From Chloropicon primus (Eukaryota; Chlorophyta; Chloropicophyceae; Chloropicales; Chloropicaceae), in the NCBI GenBank assembly GCA_023205875.1, contig CP060759.1, positions 535,501 through 599,500 on the forward strand: a DNA stretch of 64,000 nucleotides, written 5' to 3'. Below are positions 10,519 through 18,794 of the stretch, piece after piece (within the stretch, counting starts at the first letter, position 1; each line of letters opens with the position of its first letter). Under the pieces are notes generated by a model. The model was not told where the DNA came from. It saw only the letters and a program-made list of their open reading frames with translations, and did no database searches. The position numbers and the translations under genes were made by a program.

Positions 10519-11277
10519 CGCAACACAACCTAGCTAACTCCTCCTCTCGCCCTCGCTCTCTTCGACAAAACTCCAAACTCTTGCTCTTCCCAATCTCGCC
10601 CTTCGCTTATTCACCAAATGACGTTACACCCCCTGTAACGTCATAGAAAAGAGAGAGAGACTTTCCTTTCCCTTTCTTTTGGGAACAAGCAAGCGCTCAA
10701 AGATGGTGACAAGTCTTGTCTTGATGGCGAGGAAAGTCTCTTCCTCGGCTTCCTCGATAGGAGTGTTCCCTCCGCGCAAGCCTGGCTGAACTCCATAGGC
10801 AGACGTCTACTGCTGGTACCGTCCCCAAGGGCGATGATGGGAGTGTTTCCTTCCTGGAGGGACTGCACTTCCTCGCCACGGCGAAGTGTCTCCTCCCTGT
10901 GGAATTAAAGTCACTCACTCACTCACTGGTTCATCGTCGGTTCCTCCCTACGATGGAATTAGAGACAGGGGAGAGAGAGAGGGGGGGGGGGAGAGAATCA
11001 ATCCTCCATCCATACTGTGGCAGAAGAGGGCCAAGGGATCGACGGGAGAAGGTTCAGGACAAGATCCTGTGTTTGTGTTTGTTTGTGTTGTGAAGGATGA
11101 GATGAGGCCTTGTTGTGGCGTGGAAAGTCTTTGAGGCTTGCTTGCTTTTCGAGGGGACGACGACGACGAGTCTTTTTTGTTTTTGTTTTTGAAGAGACCT
11201 TCCTTGCTTGCTTGCTCACTCTTTTGCAACCAAACCCCCGAAAGTGAAGACGAGACCTGAGGGAAAGAGAGGGGAGA
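10519..11277. other. Divergent promoter region, RanGAP/R-SNARE
   Basis: Between the divergent RanGAP and R-SNARE starts. It contains a perfect TGACGTTAC-type palindrome (10618-10644), polypurine runs (about 10970-10995) and short repeats of GGAATTA. I see no coding signal: open frames start mid-sequence and are low complexity. Confidence 0.5.
10618..10644. promoter_or_regulatory. Perfect TGACGTTAC palindrome
   Basis: The left arm ATGACGTTACA (10618-10628) and right arm TGTAACGTCAT (10634-10644) are exact reverse complements of 11 bp, separated by five C residues. TGACGT is the core recognised by bZIP/CREB/TGA-type factors. It is 100 nt upstream of the RanGAP ATG and 634 nt upstream of the SNARE ATG. 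Confidence 0.55.
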
Positions 11278-12173
11278 ATGGTGAGTGGATCGAGGATTGC
11301 CTCTCTGCTGAGATGTTTTCGGACTGACTTGGCTTCCGTGTCTTCTTGTGTAACTCTCTCTTCTCGACTCGAGGCTGAGGCAAACGTGCGATACATAGGT
11401 CTGGCCCGTCTGAAGGACGGCCTGCTCCTGGCGTCACAAAAGGGGAAGAAAGTTCCGAGCCCTTCAAAGGTAAGATCACTTCAAAGGCACGATCGCTCCT
11501 CTCGTCAGGGTTTGACAGCCAACCAACCAACCAACCAACGCTTTTTCCCATGAATATGATATGATATGATATGATATGATATGATATGAAGATCGACGAC
11601 ACGGTGTCTCGAGTTCTCGCGAGTGGAAACTTGACCTCCGGGCAACGGCTTAGCATAACAGTGGACAAAGTGATTGGAACGCTCCACATCCTGACGAATA
11701 GCTCGGACGCCGTGCTGGGAGTGTTCTCGGAGGCGGTGCCGCGGAGGTCGGCCTTCGAGGTGCTGGAGAGCACGTCTGCTTTTGTCAAGGACCAAGTCAC
11801 GCCGGACCTTTTAGCTGGAGCGACCAAGGAGGGAGACCTGGACCGCTTCTGCAAGGAGAAGTTCAGGGACATCTGCACCAAGCACAGAAACTTGGGTTCG
11901 GACAAGATGTCAAAGATTGGGGTGAAGATCGAGGAGGTGAAGATGGTCGTCGAGCAAAACATAAACCGCGTGCTTCAAAACGCCGAGGACCTGGAGGCAG
12001 TGGAGACGAAGAGTGAGATCCTGAGGCAGGACGCTCAGCAGTTTCAGAGGAGGGGCGAGAACATAAAGAGGGCCTTGTGGTGGAGGAACTTCAAGCTCAA
12101 GTGCACCATAGGCCTCCTCATAGCGGTGGTACTGTGCTACATCTTCATTCCGATCATCTCGAAGCAAATGTAG
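11278..12173 (+). CDS. VAMP7: Longin R-SNARE, VAMP7-like, three exons
   Basis: Exon 1 appears to be only the ATG (11278-11280) followed directly by a GTGAGT donor; exon 2 is 11374-11469 and exon 3 is 11592-12173, giving 226 aa, close to VAMP7 at ~220. The protein reads MAEANVRYIGLARLKDG, a normal longin start. The longin domain spans ~1-125. The SNARE motif at ~130-190 contains the Arg of the zero layer (NRVLQNAEDLEAVE), followed by a basic linker (WWRNFKLK) and a C-terminal TM anchor (IGLLIAVVLCYIFIPIIS). This family fuses vesicles with late endosome/vacuole or plasma membrane. Without the first intron the protein would begin MVSGSRIASLL, which does not fit a longin. The second intron (11470-11591) ends in a repeated ATATG tract. 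Confidence 0.85.
11519..11588 (+). repeat. AACC and ATATG tandem repeats in the SNARE intron
   Basis: An (AACC)n run (about 11519-11539) and an ATATG pentamer run (about 11553-11588) lie inside intron 2 of the VAMP7-like gene. The pentamer run reaches the acceptor, which reads GATATGAAG just before exon 3, so slippage would alter branch-to-acceptor spacing. Confidence 0.7.
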
Positions 12174-12313
12174 AACAACACTTAACAAGCTTGAACTGTG
12201 AAATATTGGATAGTTAGGTCACCGTTACCTTCAACAACCCAGGACTCTCCTCCTCTCTCTATATATATATCATTGTATCAATCTCTCAATCTATATATAG
12301 CTTAGCTTATCGT

Positions 12314-12947
12314 TCACTCGACCTGGAACTCGCCGTCAACGCACACGACCGAGCCGGTGTAGCTCGGGGTGGTGATGTCAATCTGGAAGCCATACTTTCC
12401 CTACAAAAATGTTGGAACAAAGATGGTCAGTAAGCAATTCGTTTTCACCCTTTCCTGAGTTCCCCACTTACCTTTGGCACCTCGTTCGGGATGCTCTCCG
12501 GCAAGGACACGGACACAGGTCCTTGGTTGATAGGGCATTGGTAGTAGTCGCAAAGGTTGAGGTGGGTATGGAACACGGTGATGAAACCCTTCTTAATCTT
12601 GATGCTGATGTCAGCGTTGTTCACCGTGATGGCTGCAAGCGAGAAGAACGGAGAGAAAACAAAAAGAAAAATGTGTCAACAATTTTGCTGCAAAGCGAGA
12701 GAAGAACCAGCGAAGGACGAGCAAGGGGATACTCCAAGCCTCCCAAAGTTGTTGACGTGCACTCACATGAAGTTCCCGACAAGGAGAAGGTCGTATCGGA
12801 CCCTTTCTCGATTGGGTAGGGCTCAATATCCACGGAGTCGAGCTCAAAGGCGTACTGGTTGCCCGAGCAGTAGTCCCACTGAGGTCCTTGGGCACTGGCC
12901 GCCAGGACGGTGGCCGAAAAAACGAGAGCCAAGAGAGCAAACTTCAT
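12314..12947 (-). CDS. NPC2-like ML-domain lipid-binding protein, three exons
   Basis: Exons are 12947-12767, 12632-12472 and 12400-12314; introns have GTGAGT/GCAG and GTAAGT/GTAG borders, and the phases join to 142 aa. The first ~20 residues form a signal peptide (MKFALLALVFSATVLAASA). The mature protein is an ML (MD-2-related lipid-recognition) domain: paired Cys (DYCSGNQ, then CDYYQCP about 70 residues on, and VVCVDG near the end), with the FTL-type PYPIEKGSDTTFSL strand typical of NPC2. Such proteins carry sterols or phospholipids in endolysosomal or secreted compartments. The length of 142 aa is normal for NPC2 (~130-150). Because exons 2 and 3 are short, the gene is easily missed by single-ORF calling; exon 1 read alone gives a wrong C-terminus. 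Confidence 0.85.
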
Positions 12948-13399
12948 CTTCTTTTGAGGACAAGACAAGCGGTAGCGGTAGTAGCAAGGGACTGACTTTG
13001 CTGAGAGACTGACGGGCTAGGCTCTTCTCCCTTTTTCACGTCGTTTGGCCGAATTCTGTCCTACCCTCCAGGCTGGACTGGAAAATGGTGATCAGGAGAG
13101 GAGAGGAGACCTGGACAGGAGGGATGGACGCCAAAGGACAAGGGGGAGAGAAAGGTTACAGGTTCGTGACAAGCCACAGCAAACCCAGCCAGAGATTCAA
13201 TGCGCCGTGGACAAACGTGGATTTCTTGGGCCTTCCCCTCCTCGAGGATGAGGACGAGGACGAGGAGAATGATCAGCAGTGGCATCAGCAGTGGCAGTGG
13301 CATCAGCAGTGGCAGGGAAGAAAGGACTGGGGTTAGCTCGGGGTGGACGTCAAAGGACGATGCAGGTCGCGAGTTCATTTTATTCGTTAGGTATTAATT
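12948..13399. repeat. Intergenic region with GAC/GAG and CAGCAGTGG repeats
   Basis: Between the start of the NPC2-like gene and the 3' end of the cysteine-synthase-like gene. It holds a (GAGGAC)n-type tract at about 13243-13270 and short repeats of CATCAGCAGTGG at about 13276-13315. A plus-strand open frame starts at an ATG at 13085 and would encode 83 aa ending in an acidic tract and W/Q/H repeats; nothing supports it as a gene. Confidence 0.4.
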
Positions 13400-14566
13400 C
13401 TAGTGTACAAAGTCCAAAGACTCGCAGCCCTTTGGGCTCAAATTCATTTTCTCAAGGTAGGCTCTGTTGTGAAACTTGCTCAGATGCCTCTGCCCACCGT
13501 CGCAAAGTACTGTTACAATTGTGTGTCCTGGCCCCAACTTCCTCGCCACCTTCAGAGCCCCGACGCAGTTCATGGCCGAAGAGCTGCCCACGAAGAGCCC
13601 GTCTTCCCTCACAAGCCACCTCGACATCTCCACCGCTTCCATGTCAGTGCCCTGGAAAGCCCCGTCAATAAGGGGCTCGCCCTCCATGAAGTTTCGAGTC
13701 AGGCGGTTGATCCCTATCCCCTCCGTGATCGTGTCGAAGGGGTTCTTCAGCCTCTTCCCCTCGGCTTCCACGTTCGTGTACATCACCCCGCGCTTGACTC
13801 GATTGTACAGGCTCGAGCCCGGGGGATCGATCAAGTAGACGGACACGCCGTCCAGCTTCGACTTGAGGTACGTGGATATGCCAGCGATGGTGCCTCCGGT
13901 TCCAGCTGCTGCCACAAACGCGTCGATCTTCCCGTTCGTTTGCTCGAAAATCTCTCTACCGGTCTTCAAGTGCGCCCGAAAGTTCGCCAAGTTCTCAAAC
14001 TGGTTGGAGAAGAATCCTCCCTTGGTGGACTGAGCTTTCCTTCGTGCCAGATTGACGAAGTGGTCCCTATGGGAAATGGAGACCGGCCTAACCCTATCCA
14101 CCGACGCCCCATAAGCCTGGAGAAGCTCCGCCTTCTCTATCGCTGCGTCGTCAGGGAGGTACACGTGGCACTTGCAGCCAAGTGCTGCAGTGACAAGGGA
14201 CAGGCTCACACCAGTGCTGCCCGCCGTCCCCTCGAACACAGTTCCTCCTTCCTTCAGTTCCCCGCTCGACAGGCCTTCCTTCACGATCTGCAGCGCTACC
14301 CTGTCCTTGATGCTCCCTCCTGGGTTCACGAACTCCGCCTTGCCCAAGATCTCGCACCCTGTGGCATCAGACAGGCTGTTGATGCGTACGAGAGGAGTGT
14401 TCCCTATCAGGTCGACGACGTTGCTCGAGCTGGGAACGCACGCATTGGATGGAGTGGCACGGCGCCGGGACCTTCCCAGCCAGTAGCCTACCGCGAGCCC
14501 GGCGCCGAGGACGAGGACGTACCCAACCTGCCGAGAAAGGGACGCAGACAAAGCCAAAGCCTTCAT
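13400..14566 (-). CDS. Membrane-anchored cysteine-synthase-like PLP enzyme
   Basis: Single exon, 388 aa, ATG start. It belongs to the fold-type II PLP family: NPGGSIKDRV carries the PLP-binding Lys87, GTAGSTGVSLS the phosphate loop and AAGTGGTIAG a second substrate loop. Residues ~14-30 (GYVLVLGAGLAVGYWLG) are a single N-terminal membrane segment followed by a basic patch, placing the catalytic domain on the cytosolic face of an organelle. This architecture matches fungal cysteine synthase 2 / yeast Mcy1 on the mitochondrial outer membrane rather than soluble O-acetylserine (thiol) lyase. Expected activity is cysteine formation from O-acetylserine or a related substrate, but Mcy1-type enzymes have uncertain reactions. 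The C-terminus extends past the usual end. Confidence 0.8.
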   Translation of the reverse strand: MKALALSASLSRQVGYVLVLGAGLAVGYWLGRSRRRATPSNACVPSSSNVVDLIGNTPLVRINSLSDATGCEILGKAEFVNPGGSIKDRVALQIVKEGLSSGELKEGGTVFEGTAGSTGVSLSLVTAALGCKCHVYLPDDAAIEKAELLQAYGASVDRVRPVSISHRDHFVNLARRKAQSTKGGFFSNQFENLANFRAHLKTGREIFEQTNGKIDAFVAAAGTGGTIAGISTYLKSKLDGVSVYLIDPPGSSLYNRVKRGVMYTNVEAEGKRLKNPFDTITEGIGINRLTRNFMEGEPLIDGAFQGTDMEAVEMSRWLVREDGLFVGSSSAMNCVGALKVARKLGPGHTIVTVLCDGGQRHLSKFHNRAYLEKMNLSPKGCESLDFVH

Positions 14567-14663
14567 CGTCGTCGCAGACCTCCAGCATCTCTCTTTAAGG
14601 AATTGGGCAGCCAGCAGCCAGCAGACCTGCGATGTGATGGAAAAGGAGTGGATGAAAGTGGAG

Positions 14664-16769
14664 TTACGATGATGGGTTTAATGGATTGACCCTCTTTGCC
14701 TGCCCCGCCTCGACCTGGTTGGCCCGCTTTGCGAAGTTGAGGGAGGACATGGTCTCCGAGGCCGAGCTCTCCTCCGGCGAAATGTTGCAGACCATGAGGA
14801 CCTTGGAGTTGCCGGACAGGGAGTCCTGGAGCAACTGGGTGAGCTTGCTGTTCCTGTAGGGAGTGTGGGAAGACTTCTGCTGCAGGCTCGCGATGACGTC
14901 TCCCAGAGCCGAAAGCGATTTGTTGATCGCCTGGGCTTCCTTGAGGTGGACTCCCTGCACGCCGGACTTCGCAACTCGCTCCGAGCCGGCCAGGTCCACC
15001 AAGTGCAGCACCGGCGCGGGGGCCTCGGCGTCGTTCGCATCGCAGTACCTGATGCTTATCACGGCATGAGATCTGCTGCTGTGATCATTCAGGGAGTGCG
15101 ATGTTGTGGCTCTCTTTCTCGTTCCCTGCTCGATGAGTGCCTCGATCTCGCTCACTCTCGTCACCGTCTTCTTCGTGAGACCGGGAACGCGTTCCATGTT
15201 GGGACCCAGCTGGTGAGGTCCGAGGGCGCAGATGTCCAAATTCTTGTGGCTCGCAGAAGACATCAGGTCCTTAACGCCCTCGTTGTAAACTTCCAACATG
15301 CTGAACTCGATCCTCCTTTCGACTCCTGTCTCCTGTGATTGCCTCGAGTGCTGAAACAAGAAATGAAGGACCCTGGGAGCGATGCCGGGGCTTTCGTTTG
15401 TTCCTTGCATCGTGAACGTCTTCCCGCTCCCCGTTTGCCCGTAAGCAAAGATGCAGGCGTTGTACCCGTCGACAAAGGACATGACGAGAGGCAAGATCTC
15501 CTCGAAAACTTCTTCCTGGGTGGAGTCTCCCCCAAAGCACGAGTTGTACTCGAAATCGATGTTTCTTTTGCTCTTTCTCAGCCTGATCATTCCTGGCAGC
15601 GGCATGGTGGTCGCGACATTCTCGGAGGCATCGCCCAGCAAGGGTCGAACCCTGCACAAGACTCGAATGTTTCCCCTTAACTGCTGCAGCTGCTCGTGAG
15701 TTTTCCTCCTGGTTTCCCTCTCCTGCATGAACTTGCCTCTCCAGAATTCCACCCCGCTCGGCACCAGGTCCTTGTTGTTGACGAATTCCCTTATCTCACC
15801 GAGTACCGTTCTGCTCGTTTCGTCTGGTGGGCACCACGCGGAAGCGATCGGGTCGCCCTCGCTCAATCCGTCGAGAATGCCCAGCAGCTGGTCGAAGAGC
15901 TCTTGGCAGTACGCAAATTTGCTCAGCTCGTCCTCGGTCATCAGGGCGCCCGCCCCCGCCGCGTCGTTGTTGTTGGTGATCACAGAACTCAGCACAAACG
16001 TTTTGAAGAGAACGCTGTGGAAGACCTTGATTTGTGAGGGAGCCTTGCTCGAGTCTCTCCCGCCCGTGCTGAGCCACTCGTACAAGTCGTGCAGCTGCAG
16101 CAAGCACTGCTCGTACTGCTCGAGGTCGCGGCCAAATTCGCCGCCAGCACTCTTCTTGGCGCCTGAGCGGTCGCCGTGCTGGCGCCCAAGCTTCGCGTCA
16201 CGGAACACCTCCTCAAAGCTCCCCCGCGCTTGACCCCCAACCCTCCACTTGTTCCACACGGCCTCGACCGTTCTCACGACGCCGCCCCCGTACTCAGCGT
16301 GAGCGAAGCAGCGTCGCAGAACGCCCTCCGTTGTCCCGGAGTACGCGAAAGGAAGCAAGGCCGACCTAGCCATCGCGGCATCCGGCCCGCGCTCCGCTCG
16401 CCTCATGCAGTTGTCGAGCAGAAGGAAAACGTTCTGGAGGATCTCTGGGGACCCCTCTCGGAGAAGCCCGTCTCCCACGTACTCGGTGAAAGCGCACAGA
16501 CAACTCCTCAAAATCGCGTACTGCTCCTTGTCCCTGGCGACGAGGCGGCCGACGGCCAAGGAGCTCAAAGCGTTCGAAAGCGAATCCGGCCCGGGGTCGG
16601 CCACACCCTCTCCCCCTCGCTCGCACGAGTCCTCCAACCCCTCCTCGACCGCCATGGCACGAAGCCACCTCCCATGCTGCGTCCTCAAGCCGTCTTCCCC
16701 GTCCCTCCCGCCCGACAAAACCGCACCAGAAACCGCCCCGCACGTCACCCTTATCGTCGCCATCGCCAT
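14664..16769 (-). CDS. Kinesin-14, C-terminal motor
   Basis: Single exon, 701 aa from the ATG at 16769; in-frame TTG at 16796 is not a start. The motor domain is at the C-terminus (~residues 375-695), preceded by the neck RETRRKTHEQLQQLRGN and NIRVLCRVRPLL, which is the hallmark of minus-end-directed kinesin-14. ATPase motifs: GQTGSGKT (P-loop, ~440), NDHSSRSHAVISI (switch I) and LVDLAGSERVAKSG (switch II). The N-terminal ~370 residues are mostly helical without an obvious long coiled coil or calponin-homology domain. Kinesin-14 proteins act in spindle organisation and, in algae and plants, cargo transport. Which subclass this is cannot be decided by eye. Confidence 0.9.
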   Translation of the reverse strand: MAMATIRVTCGAVSGAVLSGGRDGEDGLRTQHGRWLRAMAVEEGLEDSCERGGEGVADPGPDSLSNALSSLAVGRLVARDKEQYAILRSCLCAFTEYVGDGLLREGSPEILQNVFLLLDNCMRRAERGPDAAMARSALLPFAYSGTTEGVLRRCFAHAEYGGGVVRTVEAVWNKWRVGGQARGSFEEVFRDAKLGRQHGDRSGAKKSAGGEFGRDLEQYEQCLLQLHDLYEWLSTGGRDSSKAPSQIKVFHSVLFKTFVLSSVITNNNDAAGAGALMTEDELSKFAYCQELFDQLLGILDGLSEGDPIASAWCPPDETSRTVLGEIREFVNNKDLVPSGVEFWRGKFMQERETRRKTHEQLQQLRGNIRVLCRVRPLLGDASENVATTMPLPGMIRLRKSKRNIDFEYNSCFGGDSTQEEVFEEILPLVMSFVDGYNACIFAYGQTGSGKTFTMQGTNESPGIAPRVLHFLFQHSRQSQETGVERRIEFSMLEVYNEGVKDLMSSASHKNLDICALGPHQLGPNMERVPGLTKKTVTRVSEIEALIEQGTRKRATTSHSLNDHSSRSHAVISIRYCDANDAEAPAPVLHLVDLAGSERVAKSGVQGVHLKEAQAINKSLSALGDVIASLQQKSSHTPYRNSKLTQLLQDSLSGNSKVLMVCNISPEESSASETMSSLNFAKRANQVEAGQAKRVNPLNPSS

Positions 16770-17474
16770 CGTCCTGGCTCCTCTCCTGTCTGTCAATCAG
16801 GCCAGCCGTTTTGAATTCTTGACAAATTAACGCCCGAGCACGAGGTTTTTGGAACGAGGAAAGGAAAGGAAAGGAAAGGAAAGGACGCGAGGTGACACAA
16901 AGGGGTGAGTCCAGGGCGGCAGAGGAAGCTGGAGAAGGAGGGCAAGAGGCAGAGGAAGCTGGAGCAGAAGGAGCTGCTGCTGGAACTGGCGCAGAAGAAG
17001 CTGCAGCTGGAAAAGCAGGAGTGGAAAGGTGCACGACTACTCGAAGAGGGAGGAGCTGCAACTGGAGTGTGGGAGAGGCTTGAGGAGAGGAAGGCGGGGC
17101 AGGAGCGGGACAATCCTGGAACAGGAGAAGCAGGATCGTGAGTGCAAGCAGAAGGAGCTGCAACAGGAGTGGAAGTTGCTTGTCAAAGAAGAGCTTCAAT
17201 GAGTATTCTTCGAATTTCGAATTTTAACTTGCTGCTTTACGACAGACGGATATATCGGACAAGCGCCTGAGTGGGGAAAGGCGAAAGGCGAGGACTGTGG
17301 AAGGGAAGGGGACCGAGGGGCGCCCCTTGGAGGGAGGGACGGAGTTCTGGACGAAGCTGCAACTCGCGGGCTTTCGATTTCGACCCCGCTCGACCCTTGT
17401 GGACGCGGCAGATTGATTGGGACAAGGGAGGGACAAAGGTGTGTGTGTGTGTGGCGTCCTCCTGCTGGTGCACG
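16770..17474. other. Gap with a decayed coiled-coil-like coding fragment
   Basis: Holds the apparent coding relic at 16905-17202 (listed separately) and (AAAGG)n-like repeats at 16859-16885. The remainder, up to the ATG at 17475, looks like the 5' flank of the next gene. Confidence 0.4.
16905..17202 (+). pseudogene. Possible relic of a K/E/Q/L-rich coiled-coil coding sequence
   Basis: One frame from 16905 encodes heptad-like LEQKELLLELAQKKLQLEK and drifts into non-helical sequence after about 17035; a second frame then resumes KQKELQQEWKLLVKEELQ and stops at 17200-17202. A change of frame inside a repeat-rich helix-coding stretch suggests a decayed gene or a truncated C-terminal coil. No ATG or splice sites make it an exon of a neighbour, and I do not recognise the parent. 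It could also be low-complexity noise of GAG/AAG/CTG triplets. Confidence 0.35.
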
Positions 17475-18755
17475 ATGTTAGGGGAGGGGGACGTGGAAGC
17501 GGACCTGAGGGCGAGGAGGGAGGACTTGAAGGAGATCACCATTCAGGTGCGTGAGATCCAAAGGTCCCTCGCTAAGGAGCTCAAGCAGAACAAGTTTTGG
17601 AAAGCCCAGCGTGAGCGTGAGCTTAGCTTTCTGGGAGCGAGCAGCAAGGGAGGGACGAGGGGGGAGGTGCCGATGCTTGCGCAGAGGCAGCACAAGGAGA
17701 ACTTGACTCCGTCGAAGGCCGAGGGGCCGAGGGCGACGCCTTCTCCTTCTCCTGCCAGGGCGAAGACGGGGAGGAAGAAGACGACCCCGGCGGGACAGCA
17801 ACTTGTTCTTCGGGAGCAGAACGAGGGGGCACTGACGGAAAGGGCCGAGGGGGGCGTGCAGCTTCGAGCGGCCAAGGAGGAGGGCCGCTACGAGGAGTCT
17901 CTTCGGTTGCTGAACGAGAGGCTCTCGAACGAGATCGAGACGCACATGGAGACGCACGAGAGCCTGGAGAGCCTGCGCGACGAGCTGGAGGACTCCAAGG
18001 GGAGGGAGAGAGAGGCCAACAAACGCGTCGAAACGCTGCTTTCGGAGATGAAGGCTGCGAGAGCACAGCAGCACCACCGCGAGTCAGAGTTTGGGATCAA
18101 CCTCATGAAGCACCAGACGTTCCTTCAGGAGGAGAGGATGCAGAGGTTTCAGGTCGAGAAAGACCTTCACAGGGTGTTGCGGCAGAACCAAAGTCTGCAG
18201 AAGACTCTGAAGAAGCTGACTTGCGTCGCGCAGGAGAAGGAGGACAAGTTAGCATGCTTGTCCAAAGAGCTGGAAGAGAGCAAGGGGAGCCCGGCGGCAG
18301 GGGTGGCCATGATGGGTGCGCGTGCGGAAGGACCAGGCCACGAGGAGCTCGGGCAAGCGCCCGCCACAGACTCTGGCTCGTCCGTCCAGGAGGAGCTCCT
18401 CCAGCACCTGAGAGAACAGCTCGAGGAAGCAGCCGAGACGGCTCAGATACACCAAGAGGACGCGGAGGCGAAGGAGATGCACTGCACGTTCTTGCAAGAG
18501 CAATTGAGCCTGGCGGAGAGCAGCATCGTCGACAAGGAGAGGGAAGTGGAGGAGCGTTGCAGCGCAAAGTTGAAAGACCTCGAGGCGACTTCTTTGAACT
18601 TCATGCAGGTAAACGAGGATCTCATCAACGAATTGGAGGGGAAAGAGGACGAGCTCAACAGGAAGAACGCTGAGATCGAGGGTCTTGAGCAAGAGCTGAT
18701 GCAGAAAGACGGCATCATCAACTTGCTCCGAGAAACGATCGAGGGCATGAAGTAA
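17475..18755 (+). CDS. Coiled-coil protein of unknown function
   Basis: Single exon, 426 aa from the ATG at 17475 (MLGEGDVEADLRARREDLKE). Residues ~1-50 are helical, ~55-115 form a disordered Ser/Pro/Ala/Lys-rich linker, and ~115-426 are near-continuous heptad coiled coil with long E/K/Q/L stretches. There is no enzymatic motif. In this genome it could be a centrosomal, flagellar or tethering protein, but nothing chooses between them. It lies downstream of the kinesin-14 gene on the opposite strand and ends 40 nt before the stop of the CTFxP protein gene. Confidence 0.65.
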   Translation: MLGEGDVEADLRARREDLKEITIQVREIQRSLAKELKQNKFWKAQRERELSFLGASSKGGTRGEVPMLAQRQHKENLTPSKAEGPRATPSPSPARAKTGRKKTTPAGQQLVLREQNEGALTERAEGGVQLRAAKEEGRYEESLRLLNERLSNEIETHMETHESLESLRDELEDSKGREREANKRVETLLSEMKAARAQQHHRESEFGINLMKHQTFLQEERMQRFQVEKDLHRVLRQNQSLQKTLKKLTCVAQEKEDKLACLSKELEESKGSPAAGVAMMGARAEGPGHEELGQAPATDSGSSVQEELLQHLREQLEEAAETAQIHQEDAEAKEMHCTFLQEQLSLAESSIVDKEREVEERCSAKLKDLEATSLNFMQVNEDLINELEGKEDELNRKNAEIEGLEQELMQKDGIINLLRETIEGMK

Positions 18756-18794
18756 TCTTTTAAAGCAAAGAAAAACCTTTTTGAACTGAAGAGC

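Noticed and set aside
13085-13336. ATG-started 83-aa frame over the GAC/CAG repeat
   Set aside because: Ends in repeat-encoded DEDEDEE and WHQQWQ; no homology that I can see and no clear promoter, so not called as a gene.
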